This document shows positions 54,570-64,000 of a stretch of 64,000 bases of DNA, in pieces (position 1 is the stretch's first letter; each line of letters begins with the position of its first letter). The notes below the pieces were generated by a model. It worked only from the letters and a program-made list of their open reading frames with translations, had not been told where the DNA came from and searched no databases. The stretch is from Nageia nagi (taxonomy: Eukaryota; Pinophyta). The stretch spans positions 83,390,001-83,454,000 of the forward strand of contig JBITNC010000001.1 of assembly GCA_050084985.1 (NCBI GenBank), given 5' to 3'. Both the position numbers and the translations under genes were made by a program.

Positions 54570-55354
54570 TTTAAGCACATACCAACATTGAGAAATAGGT
54601 TTTTGCATCGAATTATTATGAATTAGATGATAGGCATGTATGCAAAATGTGGAAAAAGATGCATGCAAAGATAGTTTCATAGAATGAAATGATCATAATA
54701 TATGTATAAAATTGGTTTTCTAAAAAGACTATAGAATTTTAAGTAGATGTAATTATCAGATGTAAAGCCAAACTCTATAACCTTTTCTAGCATTCTTTCA
54801 GCATATGCCACCATGGTAGCTATAAAACAAGGTATGGAAATCCATCAAAGAGTAGTTAAAAATAATTTTGCATAAAATATTATGATTATAAAAGACAATA
54901 TAGGCATGTATACAAATGTGGAAGAATACACAAGGCATGAGAATTGTTTAACAAAATGCAAAGCTAGTTTCACATATTGTAATGATAGTAGGATATGCAC
55001 AAAATTAATTTTTTTAAAAATCTTTGGAGACTTCTAAGTATATGCAATTGTTATATTGAAATCCAAATTTTTTAGTCTTTTCCATTATTCTTTGAACATG
55101 TGCTACCAAGATATCTCTAGAACAATGTATGGAAAAATCTTTTCCAGTTCAAAATGTTTTTGCATCAAATGTTATGGTTGTTAAATCCTTGAGAGTAATG
55201 TGTGAAAAATATGGAAGAATACACATAGCCTAAGAATTATTTAACAAGATGCAAACATAGTTTCATGGAATGTAATGATTGTAGGATATGAACAAAATTA
55301 GTTTTCTAAAAAGGCTTTAGAGAATTTTAAGAAGATGATATTATGAATGTGTGT
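54570..55354 (+). pseudogene. PPR protein pseudogene (copy 2)
   Basis: Fragments read DVKPNSITFSSILSAYATM, GMEIHQRVVKNNFA, and near 55255 NIVSWNVMIVGYEQN followed by FSKKALENFKKM, the usual plant PPR sequence (VSWN-x-MI-x-GY-x-QNG-x-x-x-EAL-x-LF-x-xM). The order matches copy 1. It stops at TTATGAATGTG (55354), precisely where the 111-bp array begins in copy 1. Element F follows there. The array continues at 59699. Many stops and shifts. Confidence 0.85.
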
Positions 55355-56047
55355 TGTTAGCACCTAAAAAGAAATTTTAATTTAATTAAAATACCTTTTT
55401 AGGTATTCATAATTATTTATTTAATTTATTAAATAAATGCTCTTTTCCATATGCACTCTCATCTACCTTTATGTTTTGTGGTAATAGGTTAACTCAGTAT
55501 CATAATAAGCCTAAGGAAAAGCCTTAGAACTAGACCTATTACTTATAAAAATGGAGAGGTTGTGCATGATCAAAGATAGGATATGATATGACATAATTAT
55601 GCATCCTTGATAGGTGGCTATATACTTGTGTCATTCTTGATTGATGTCTCTTAACAAAATCTATCATCTCTAGATTATTTTAAACTTTGAGCTTTACATT
55701 CTTATGATTTTTAATTCCTTTGTGAGCAAGATTATATGCATTGAAGGTAGGATGATAACATCAAGTGAAATGGTGAGGTATTATAAAATGGTAATCAGGC
55801 AACATCGCTAGGTTTCTAGAATTTTTGCTAGGTTGAGGTTGGATTTATGGTTCTTTATTTTAGAGGAGTTCATTGTTCATCCTCTTTCAATTGGATTTCA
55901 CCTTCATTCATAAATTTAATTTTGATAGGTTAAGATTAATTAGGTAATTACCATATTTCATGTCATCGATTTCCTATTATTTCATAGTTCATTAGTGAAT
56001 CTAATATTCTATAAATAACTCTTATTATTATTATTTTGATTATAACA
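55355..56047 (+). repeat. Element F 5' LTR (693 bp)
   Basis: Starts TGTTAGCACC and ends TTATAACA, two bases before the PBS. There is no second copy in the window; the edges rest on TG/CA, the PBS, and the abrupt end of PPR sequence at 55354. Confidence 0.75.
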
Positions 56048-56049
56048 AT

Positions 56050-56062
56050 TGGTGAACCTAAC
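56050..56062 (+). other. Element F primer binding site
   Basis: TGGTGAACCTAAC; the first eight bases equal the PBS of the Tat-type element (TGGTGAACTCGAC). Confidence 0.75.
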
Positions 56063-56154
56063 TTATTTTTGACACATTGCATTATCCTTCACTAAGTATG
56101 TCAAAATCCTAGGAATTTAGATATGACTAATCTTGCATTTTAATTGTTTTAGAA

Positions 56155-56720
56155 ATGGAACCTGCTGAGTTTCTTACCATGGTCAATAGTTTTGATGAGG
56201 CCACCAAAGCTAACCTAAAGAAGATGCTATATGGAAATGAAGAGATAAGTGAAGCCCCCAACATTGGGAGAAATAGTCAATCCATTCGAGGTGTCCCACC
56301 CATGTCTAGGGATTAAAATATGCTATGTGATGAGATTCACAATACTACAATACCCAATTTGTAAGTGGAACCTATTTGTGATACATACAATAGTGAGGGA
56401 GATCCTATAGCTCATATGTATCAAGGCTTTTGAAATAAACTTTGAATTAAAATTTGGAGTGAATGAAAACTTGATGGCTAAATACTTCCCTACTACATTT
56501 AGAAGTGATGAATTCAATTGGTACTTCTCTTTACCCACTAAATCTAATAATTGCTATGCATAACTTATATCATAATTTTATATGCATTTCAAATATCATG
56601 CTCCTAAGCAAATGCTAATTTCAGATTTAGTTAGTGCTATCCATGATTTAAATGATAGATTTGATAAATTTTCTCTAATATTTTTAAAGATATACAAACA
56701 TTATAGATTAGAGCCTCACC
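56155..56720 (+). pseudogene. Element F gag remnant
   Basis: Starts MEPAEFLTMVNSFDEATKAN at 56155, about 100 bp after the PBS. A stop follows the first 53 residues. Then LCDEIHNTTIPNL, SEGDPIAHMYQGF and, shifted, ELNFELKFGVNENLMAKYFP parallel the gag of the Tat-type element (LCDEIHRHMPPF, GEGNPRRHLQGF). The rest, including knuckle and protease, is missing or unreadable. Confidence 0.75.
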
Positions 56721-57010
56721 CTACTCTTCATTTCAATTATTTTTAGATTATTTTAATCCTTTTTTTGTTCATTTTTCATTGACTCAATCATAGGTCTAGA
56801 TAGTTCGTATATCATAATTGGTCATCTTTTCCTTTAATGAGGCTACAACATTAGGTTATTAGCACTACCAATTCATTATTTCCATCTCTTAGGATTGATT
56901 ATGGATGTAGGATTCGCAGCATTGCCTATGCCTCCCTAACTCAATGATGAAATATCATTCCTTAGTGAAGAAAAAGTAGAAGTAAATATCTGTACCCAAG
57001 AAGACACACA
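56721..57010. other. Interval between gag and RT of element F
   Basis: No readable protease or knuckle. This is the likely site of an internal deletion. Confidence 0.5.
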
Positions 57011-58470
57011 ATTGATAAAAATAGAAGCTTAGTTAACCTTAGAAGAATGGGAAAGGTATTTCTTACTATTAAAAGAGTTTTCTAATGTTTTCTCTTGTTC
57101 TTATTCTGATATGTCAAGTATTGATCTTGATTTTATCATTCATAGCCTAGTTCTCAATGAAAATGTCAAACCAATTCAACAAAATCCTAGAAACATGCAT
57201 CCTAGGGTAGCCCTTACTATTAAAATGGAAATTGTAAAGTATCTTACTACTAGTTTTATTATTCCTATTGATTATTCCCCATGGATTTCTAATATTATTC
57301 CTATAGGTACACCTAATGGTGAAATATGATGTTGTACATATTTTAGGGATATCAACAAGGTATATCCTAACGATTCCTTTCCTTTGCTTAACATTGATAT
57401 GATTATAGATTCAATAATAGGTGAGAAGATTTTGTATTTCATGGATGAATTTTTTGGATACAATCAAATTAGTATCAACAAGGAGTACCAACATAATATA
57501 TCTTTTGTTACTCCTTGGAGTGCATTTTATTGGATGGTCATGCCTTCTAGTATAAAAAATGTAGATATAACTTATCAAAGAGCCATGGTGAGTATGTTCC
57601 ATGATATGATCCATGATAATGTTGAAGTATATATTGATAACATACTAGAAAAGTTCATAAACAAAGATAATCATATTTAGATTTGAGAAAGACTTGTCAA
57701 AGAATAAGAGACTACAAGTTGAAGTTAAAACCTTAGAAGTGTTCTTTTGTAGTCTCATCAGGTAAATTTCTTGGGTTCATTGTTTTAAGAAGAGGTATAG
57801 AAGTGGATCCCAAGAAATTTTTATCCATTATTAATTTGCATCCCCTTAAGAATTTGAAAGATTTGAGAAGTATTCAAGGGAAATTTAAAGCATTCAGAAG
57901 GTTCATTGCTTATCTAGAAGACATGACCTCCCCATTCTCTTATTTCCTGAAGAATGATGAGAAATTCATTTGGTACACAACATACCAAAAAGATTTAGAC
58001 AACATCAAAAGGTTCCTTAGTAATGCTCCAATTTTATCCCCTTATAATTTGGAAAAGATTTTATTACTTTATTTTTTAGCAAAATTAAGTGTATTAGGGG
58101 CAATACTAGGTCAAAAGGGTGATAATAATAAGGAAAGAGAAATATATTATATCAATAATACTTTACTTAATTATGTATAAGGTATACTCCAAATAAAAAG
58201 ATGTGTTTTACTACAATATTCTCAACTCAAAAATTTAAGACATTATATGATTAGAAATACAACTTTTGTCATGGCTCATACTGATCTCGAATATCTCATA
58301 TCCAAATCCTACCTATTCGAAAGGGATGCAAAATGGGTGTTATTGCTCCAAGATTTTAATGTAGTCTTTATCACTTAGAATTCAATAAAGGGATAGGCTA
58401 TAGTAGATTTCATTACAAATCACCCATGAAATGAAGTATCTACCACATAGGAAGAGTTTCTCAATGAATT
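57011..58470 (+). pseudogene. Element F reverse transcriptase and RNase H
   Basis: Open parts: 57111-57329 (YLTTSFIIPIDYSPWISNII, TPNGEI), 57384-57680 (FMDEFFGYNQISINKEYQ, VMPSSIKNVDITYQRAM) and 57803-58180 (LKDLRSIQGKFKAFRRFIAY and RNase H start). The catalytic motif reads VEVYIDNILEKF, so the second Asp of YVDD is Asn and the enzyme would be inactive. Stops separate all parts. Confidence 0.92.
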
Positions 58471-58559
58471 GTATAGCCAAGATGACCCTAAACCTAGCAT
58501 TGCCACTATACTCCTATGCTACCTCTCTATTCTTGAGCTTGTCCTATAAGTGTTTGTTG

Positions 58560-59635
58560 GTTTTATAGAAAACAATGAGTGGAATCTATTCTTTGATGGT
58601 TTTAAGTGCATTTAGAAAGAAAGGGAAATAATTATCCTCATTAACACTTATGATAATGTTATACCTATGTCTTATCATTTAAGTTTTGATTTCACTAATA
58701 ATATGGTAGAATATGAGGCTTTGATTTTATGTCTAAAATATGCAATACTTATGAGAGTGAAAAGGATCAAAATCTTTGGTGATTCTCAACTTATTATGAA
58801 GTAAGTATCGAACATCTACAATATTGAATACCCAAGTTGCAACCATATAATGAAATGGTTGATAATGTCCTCCTCTACTCCAATGAGTATGAAATTGATA
58901 ACATTTCAAGAGACAACAAGTATGCTGATGTCATGGATAATGTTGCTTCCCTTGCCCCTATTAACATAGAAGATAAAGAAACTATCCTTACAATAAAAGA
59001 TATAGGTAAGCCTTCTCATGAGAATGTTGTTAAAGATTTTATTGAAGATAATTGTTATGTTGCTACTTGTATCAATGTGTATGAGTGGTATCAAAATGTT
59101 TTCAATTATCTTAAAGATGGTGTTATTCCTATTGCCTTTGATCATAATGTTATAATTAGACTTAAAAAGCTAGCTACCAAGTTTGTCATCATTGGTGATT
59201 TATTATATACAAGGTATTTTAATGGTGCTCTTCTTATATCTTTAATAATGCATGAAGTTGATATGGCCATTCTTCAAGTTCATTATGGTGAATGTGTTGG
59301 ATACTTTAGTGCTAAATGTGTTTATCAAAAGTTACTTATACTAGGTTAGTATTGGCCTATTATGCTTGAAGATTGTGAATTACATATTAAGAAATATGAA
59401 CAATGTCAAAAGAATGCTAGTCTTCAACCTTGTCCTTCTCATGCTTTGCATTCTATTGTATCTCCTTGATATTTTTCTATTTGGGCACTTGATTTTATTG
59501 GTAAAATTAACCCTATTTCAAGATATGGCCATAAGTTTATCATTATAGCAACAAAATACTTCACAAAATGGGTGTATCCTATACCCAATAAGTATGTAAA
59601 AATGAGATTATTCCCAAGCTAAAGATGGTTATTAA
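58560..59635 (+). pseudogene. Element F second RNase H and integrase, truncated
   Basis: WNLFFDGFKC, NNMVEYEALILC and IFGDSQLIMK are the Asp-Glu-Asp blocks of the Tat-type second RNase H. The frame 58837-59349 (170 codons) covers KYADVMDNVASLAPINIEDK and the integrase zinc finger region, where the second His (GYFS for G-H-F-S) and one Cys (YEQCQ for CEQCQ) are lost. WALDFIGKINPISRYGHKF has the first catalytic Asp. The rest is missing: sequence changes at about 59640. Confidence 0.88.
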
Positions 59636-59698
59636 GAGTATATTATCCAAAACCATTGCACAACATGGTAAATATTAGCATACAAACTCCATGAATTA

Positions 59699-60290
59699 GG
59701 TATGTGGATGTATTTACTTGGTACTTGTAAATCGAATACTATGGTTCATGCAAGCTATCTTGAGGGAGATTTGAACTTCACTACCAAAATATCCATAAAT
59801 AATAAGTTAGGTATATGGATATGAACTTGGTTCTTGTAAATCAAATATTGTAGCTTGTGTAAGCTATCTTGAGGATAATTTTAACTTCACTACTAAAATG
59901 CCCATAAACCTTGAATTGGATGTGTGGAAGTATCTACTTGATGCTTGTAAATCAAATGTTATGATTCATATAGGATATATTGAGGAAGCTTTGGAGTTTA
60001 CTTTTAAAATACCCATAAATCCTAAATTAGGTGTGTGTAAGTATCTACTTGGTGCTTGTAAATCAAATGTTGTAGTTTGTGTAGGCTATCTTAAGGAGGC
60101 TTTGAACTTCACTACCAAAATTCCCATAAACCTTGAACTAGGTATGTGGAAGTGTCTACTTAGTACTTGTAAATCAAATGTTGTTGTTCATGTAGGCTAT
60201 CTTGAGAGAGCTTTGAACTTCACTACTAAAAAACTCCTAAGCCATAAATTGGATGTCCAGATATGACTACTTGGTGCTTGTAAATAGAGT
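59699..60290 (+). repeat. 111-bp tandem array from the PPR E-motif region (copy 2)
   Basis: Units start at 59699, 59810, 59919, 60030, 60141 and 60252 (partial), 111 bp apart with one of 109. The frame 59898-60266 reads VWKYLLDACKSNVMIHIGYI, EEALEFTFKIPINPKLGV and so on for three full units. It matches the array at 44612-45384 and ends with the same GAGTGTTATGGTTGTGAGTG. It has five and a partial unit against seven in copy 1, so the unit number has changed since duplication or part was lost with element F. Confidence 0.93.
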
Positions 60291-61326
60291 GTTATGGTTG
60301 TGAGTGTTCTGGTACACAATACCCAAGATTTGTTTAATAATATGCATAACATAAACACAACTTGATAGTATGCAATGATTGCATGATACAAAAAAATGGT
60401 TTTTTTTTTTTAATTAAAGGCTTGTAGAAACATGAAAAATATGGAAGAATAATTCAATATTTATTTGATAATATGGATTCCAAAAATAATGTTTAAGAGT
60501 ATGTAATGATTATCCAATACATAAATGGGTTTTATAAAAATTAAATACCCATAGATACATGAAATATATGGAAAAATAATACAAGATCTAGGATTTGTTT
60601 CATAATATGAATGATGAAAATATAGTTTTACAATATGCAACAATTGTAGGATTTAAAATACATAAATATATAAATCATGGAAATTCAAAATGGACAAGAA
60701 TACAATCTAATAGATGAAGAATATAAGTTAATGAACTAAAATACCTACTACCATATCATATTCCTATGTCCCCACTCATATCACCTCATCTACCCTTATC
60801 TAGCATCTCATCTCACCTCCTCTCCTTTGGCAATCCCAAATGACCCTCTTATCCTCCAACCCCACAAATTGAAAAAATTGAAATCAAAAGAACATTTCAA
60901 GTGCCCCTAAGCACCCCATGCATGCCTTTTTTTATTTTTTCATTTTCACTAAGGGTGAGTTTTCATTAATTCATTACCTTTTTTAGGGGTAGTTAAAAAT
61001 TGCCCCCTATGAAATATTGCTTAAAAAATATCTAATATCATTAAAAACTATCACTCATAAGCCATCTCAAATGCCCTCCTCCAATTCCCATTTTTGGTCT
61101 AGTGAGCAATCCTAAACTTTTCTCTCCAAGTAAACTTTGATAATTTAGATAACTATAAAAATATTCATCACAATCCTAAAATATGGTTACCCAGTAATAT
61201 CTAGCCTTAATTAATTTATACATAGTAGTGGTTAGAACAAAATAACCTCCACATACTCCATAATAAAATTCTTTAAGGATCTTTAGAGTTTGATTATTTC
61301 CTAAGCATCTTAATAAAATACCATAA
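60291..61326 (+). other. Non-coding tail of duplicated block, copy 2
   Basis: Shared with 45385-46043, for instance CAAGTGCCCCTAAGC (60900 and 45616) and TCTAGTGAGCAATCCTAAAC. It contains about 400 bp (60450-60880) less clearly present in copy 1, with repeated phrases such as ATATGGAAGAATAAT. Confidence 0.65.
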
Positions 61327-62117
61327 TTTTATTTTTTGGTAATAGTAAATTGATTAAAGGGGATTTTTTATAGAGGGATGCCAAAACTTGTATTACATTT
61401 TGGATTTTCAAAATTTCAATATTTGATGCATATTTCCAATAGAGATCAAACATTATCGCTTGTCATTCCATGTCATTTATTTGTGTCCTCTATTTGTGTC
61501 CTCTGTAGGGTCAACAATCTATAAAAATTTATGGTCATCTAGGCTATGAATTTTTGAGTACCTCTAAAGCTCACTTATGGACATCAAATATGGAGCAAAA
61601 TATTACCAATTCTAGTTTTTTGAATCCTTAATTAGTGTGAATTGGGATTCCTTATAAGATCTACTCATGTCATAGAGCTATAGAGACATGAACTTTCTTC
61701 TTATTGACTATGAATCCATCATCTCAATGCTTATGAACTTTAGCCTTGAGTTTCCGAGTTCCATAAAGAAAAATTTGAATAACTCTCTCTATCTAAAGCT
61801 GCTTCCTTCCTATTGGGTAGTCTTTGGTTACATCTTTGATAGTGAAGCTAGAATATTCAAATCTAAAGGGTCCTATTTCATATGTGAGGTTTCCTCCACC
61901 ATCTTTGTTTAGTTAGTTTAATAAGCCTAAAATCATTAGATATATCAATTGGTAGAGATTGGGATTCCCTTGGTGATTCAACATCAATTGATGGTGAAGG
62001 GGAGTTGTCTAGAGGTACATATTCTAGTGCAAGGGAAAGTGGAACAGATTTCAAGTGGTGTTGGGTAGAGGGAGAGTCCTCTAGTTAAGGCATTGTAGGA
62101 GCCATTTATAAAGGTAT
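61327..62117. other. Unassigned interval
   Basis: No recognised gene or element. A short duplication TTTGTGTCCTCTA lies at 61480-61505. The ORF 61688-61912 has no recognisable domain. Confidence 0.4.
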
Positions 62118-62618
62118 TGTTGAAATGTATAATGCATTAATTTAAATATTTTGTAATAATCTTCTATGTAAGTTCACTAATACTTAAAGGTATCATTTTA
62201 TACCTTAATTATATAAGTGAATATGATAATGTAACTTGTACTACACTTCATGCCATGAGCATATCCCTTGGGTAAAAGGATGCACATATCATGATTTTGT
62301 ACATTGGATAAAAGGGTGATACAAAGAGGGATTTTGGCCTATAAATAGAAAGCTCTCTCTTAGTTATCATATACCAATTTATGGAGTAAAGTTATGCTAT
62401 AGGATAGTGCTTAGGAGTTGAGATCAAGAGGATCGTAAGAGAGTTGTATTTATGATTAAAGTAAAGATCTATTTAGTGGATATACTCCTAGTTGGAGGAA
62501 CCACTTACATCTTGTGTTGTGTTTTGAGATTGATTTGTGAGTTTGTTAGATGTTAATTATGAGCTTTCATGTAATCTTGAGAGTTTAGAGTTGTTCTTGT
62601 TATAGTTAAATTCTCTCA
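62118..62618 (+). repeat. LTR of an unidentified (probably copia) element (501 bp)
   Basis: Starts TGTTGAAATG and ends TTCTCTCA, two bases before a PBS-like site. It has a TATA box at 62340. No partner LTR is in the window, so it is either the 5' LTR of an element running past 64000 or a solitary remnant. No polypurine tract directly precedes it, which favours a 5' LTR. Confidence 0.6.
62340..62347 (+). promoter_or_regulatory. TATA box in LTR
   Basis: TATAAATA about 220 bp into the LTR, in a locally unique context (GGCCTATAAATAGAAAGC). Position and form fit the LTR promoter at the U3/R border. Confidence 0.65.
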
Positions 62619-62620
62619 TT

Positions 62621-62632
62621 TGGTTTCAGAAT
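62621..62632 (+). other. Primer binding site-like sequence
   Basis: TGGTTTCAGAAT resembles the initiator Met site TGGTATCAGAGC with three changes, two bases after the LTR end. Confidence 0.6.
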
Positions 62633-64000
62633 AGGTTTGAAGGTTCTTCTTCAACATTTTGAAGATATTCTTCATTAAACTTAGAGGTCTTCTTCCTTCA
62701 ATTTTAAGGTCTTGTTGAGGTAAACTAAATAGAAGGTATAAATTCCTTCTTAGTTATTTGTTGCATTATTGATTTATAATATTAACATATATGTTATGTG
62801 CTAGTTCATTTTTTGCAAAATACATTCTTAAATAGCAATATAATGCAATTATTATACTAACATTTTCTATGTTAGTTGCAATTTCTTTTGTTTACAAAAG
62901 TTGCTCTATATATATTGCTATATTATTTTTTTTAAATATGGCTAACAAAAATTGCAATGTGGTGTAATTTTTTGTTTTGCTTATACTATTTTTTTTTACT
63001 TGCAATTTTTTACAAATTGCTTAATAAATTGCTACAACCTTTTAAAAAAATTAGTACACAACATTTGTAAAATATTACAAAGGTATATTTTCTAGCTATA
63101 TTTCCTTTTTCTAATAAAAAAATAAAAGAAGAATAGGTGACATTTATTGTATTTTTGCAATATTTCAAAGCAAATAGTTTATATTGAATTGAAAATCTAG
63201 TTCAAAATAAAAACAATAGAGGCAACATAAATTATCTCCTAAAGGTAATTATTTTAAGAGGTATTTTTTTTAGGTTTTGTTAAAAAACCTTGGTCAAATC
63301 CCCTCTATTGTCTTCTCTTAGGGCCCCCTATTCATTGGATGCTTTAAGGATAATGGGAAAGGTGAATTAATCTAGTTCACCTACCAATGTCTCCACTCTT
63401 TGATCAATCCAATCCCCTTCCTCCTTGCATAAAATACCCTAGCCACTTAGATGCCCCTTGTGCTTAGTCACTTCTATTTTCCTCCACCATTTCTCTTCCA
63501 ACTCTATCATTTCTTTCATAGCAACATGTTTCTCTTCCATATCCCAAGGTCACCACCTTATTTTAAGTCTGAATATTAGATCCCATGTGAATCATTTCTT
63601 TATGAAGAAGACAAGGGGAGCACTCCTCATGTGACCCTATCATAGTACTTTGAACCCCTCTTCTTTATCATGGCCCTCTCTATACTATTCTCAACCTCTC
63701 TAACTAGTTCTTCCTTGTGATATCATGTCTTTTTTTGGTGTCTCTCATTGTTTATTTCCCTCATATGTGTAGCCATTCTTATTATGTGACCCCATTTTTT
63801 AATCTTCATCTTCTTAAAAAAAAATCCAATAGTGTTGGCATTTAATTTATTTTTTTACTTAATGCATTAAGAAAATTTTAATTTCTTGCATAGCATGTAC
63901 TCCTCTTTGGTAGGCATTTAATTTTCTTTGCTTGCTTATAAGTCATTTCTTCCTATTTAATGCATTTAGAAGCCTTATACTCCACATTTAAAGTATAATC
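62633..64000. other. AT-rich interval, probable leader of the last LTR element
   Basis: 62640-62740 has short repeated phrases (AGGT-TTCTTC). 62760-63240 is very AT-rich with many poly-T runs. 63280-63760 is somewhat richer in C and could be an old coding remnant on the minus strand, but I recognise no protein in it. Confidence 0.35.

Larger units (their letters stand above)
55355..59640 (+). mobile_element. F: Tat-type Ty3/gypsy element, 3' end lost
   Basis: It holds a 5' LTR (55355-56047), PBS, gag, RT, RNase H, second RNase H and integrase in order, heavily mutated. No 3' LTR: integrase breaks off near 59635 and PPR-type array sequence follows. Protease is not seen between gag and RT, so there is also an internal deletion near 56700-57000. 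Gag and PBS resemble the Tat-type element at 16715-37213. Confidence 0.85.
51496..61326 (+). repeat. Duplicated block, copy 2
   Basis: Collinear with 39367-46043 after removal of element F (55355 to about 59640). It keeps about 900 bp of transposase-bearing sequence lost from copy 1, and lacks the D element. Both copies share the same truncated LTR end, so they derive from one ancestral arrangement of B LTR next to transposase and PPR debris. Confidence 0.85.

Overview
This looks like gene-poor nuclear DNA from a seed plant with a large, repeat-filled genome. The sequence is AT-rich and consists mostly of old, nested Ty1/copia and Ty3/gypsy LTR retrotransposons. It also holds a tRNA-derived SINE, a fragment of a CACTA-type (Transposase_24) protein and pentatricopeptide-repeat (PPR) gene debris. 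A gymnosperm-like genome is plausible from the old, unpurged nests, but that is inference. I see no intact host gene, no tRNA or rRNA gene and nothing bacterial.

Layout. 1-5710: minus-strand copia element 'C' (RNase H, RT, integrase, protease, gag, then a 2.3 kb leader with a 20-bp minisatellite, PBS and part of the 5' LTR). 5711-7385: unassigned. 7386-12956: plus-strand copia element with all domains recognisable but several stops and two frameshifts; its 3' LTR is cut to 35 bp. 12957-38883: minus-strand gypsy-type element 'B1', which has only gag and protease. Its leader was hit by a Tat-type gypsy element (16715-37213, target duplication GATAC). That element was hit between protease and RT by a third LTR element (21986-34076, target duplication TCTCT/TCTTT) carrying a large ORF1-gag-protease region but no RT or integrase.

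39367-46043 and 51496-61326 are two copies of one duplicated block: a B-type LTR, a Transposase_24 remnant on the minus strand, a PPR pseudogene and a 111-bp tandem array made from the PPR E-motif region. Copy 1 was interrupted by a small LTR element carrying gag only ('D', 40678-43219). Copy 2 was interrupted by a Tat-type gypsy element ('F', 55355-about 59640) exactly where the array begins. Between the copies lie a minus-strand gypsy RT/RNase H remnant (46230-47183), a C-family LTR with leader (47184-48500) and a second gag-protease element 'B2' (48500-52945) that holds a SINE with a perfect 15-bp target duplication. A solitary LTR with TATA box and PBS (62118-62632) closes the window.

The main theme is LTR elements without polymerase. 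Four elements from three unrelated families (B1, B2, D and the innermost 21986-34076 element) keep gag, usually with protease, but lack RT and integrase. In B1 and B2 the gag-protease frame ends in the same conserved peptide and its stop codon is formed by bases 3-5 of the 3' LTR. That points to a real non-autonomous family rather than two chance deletions. Such elements would depend on enzymes supplied in trans by full relatives, perhaps of the Tat type seen here.
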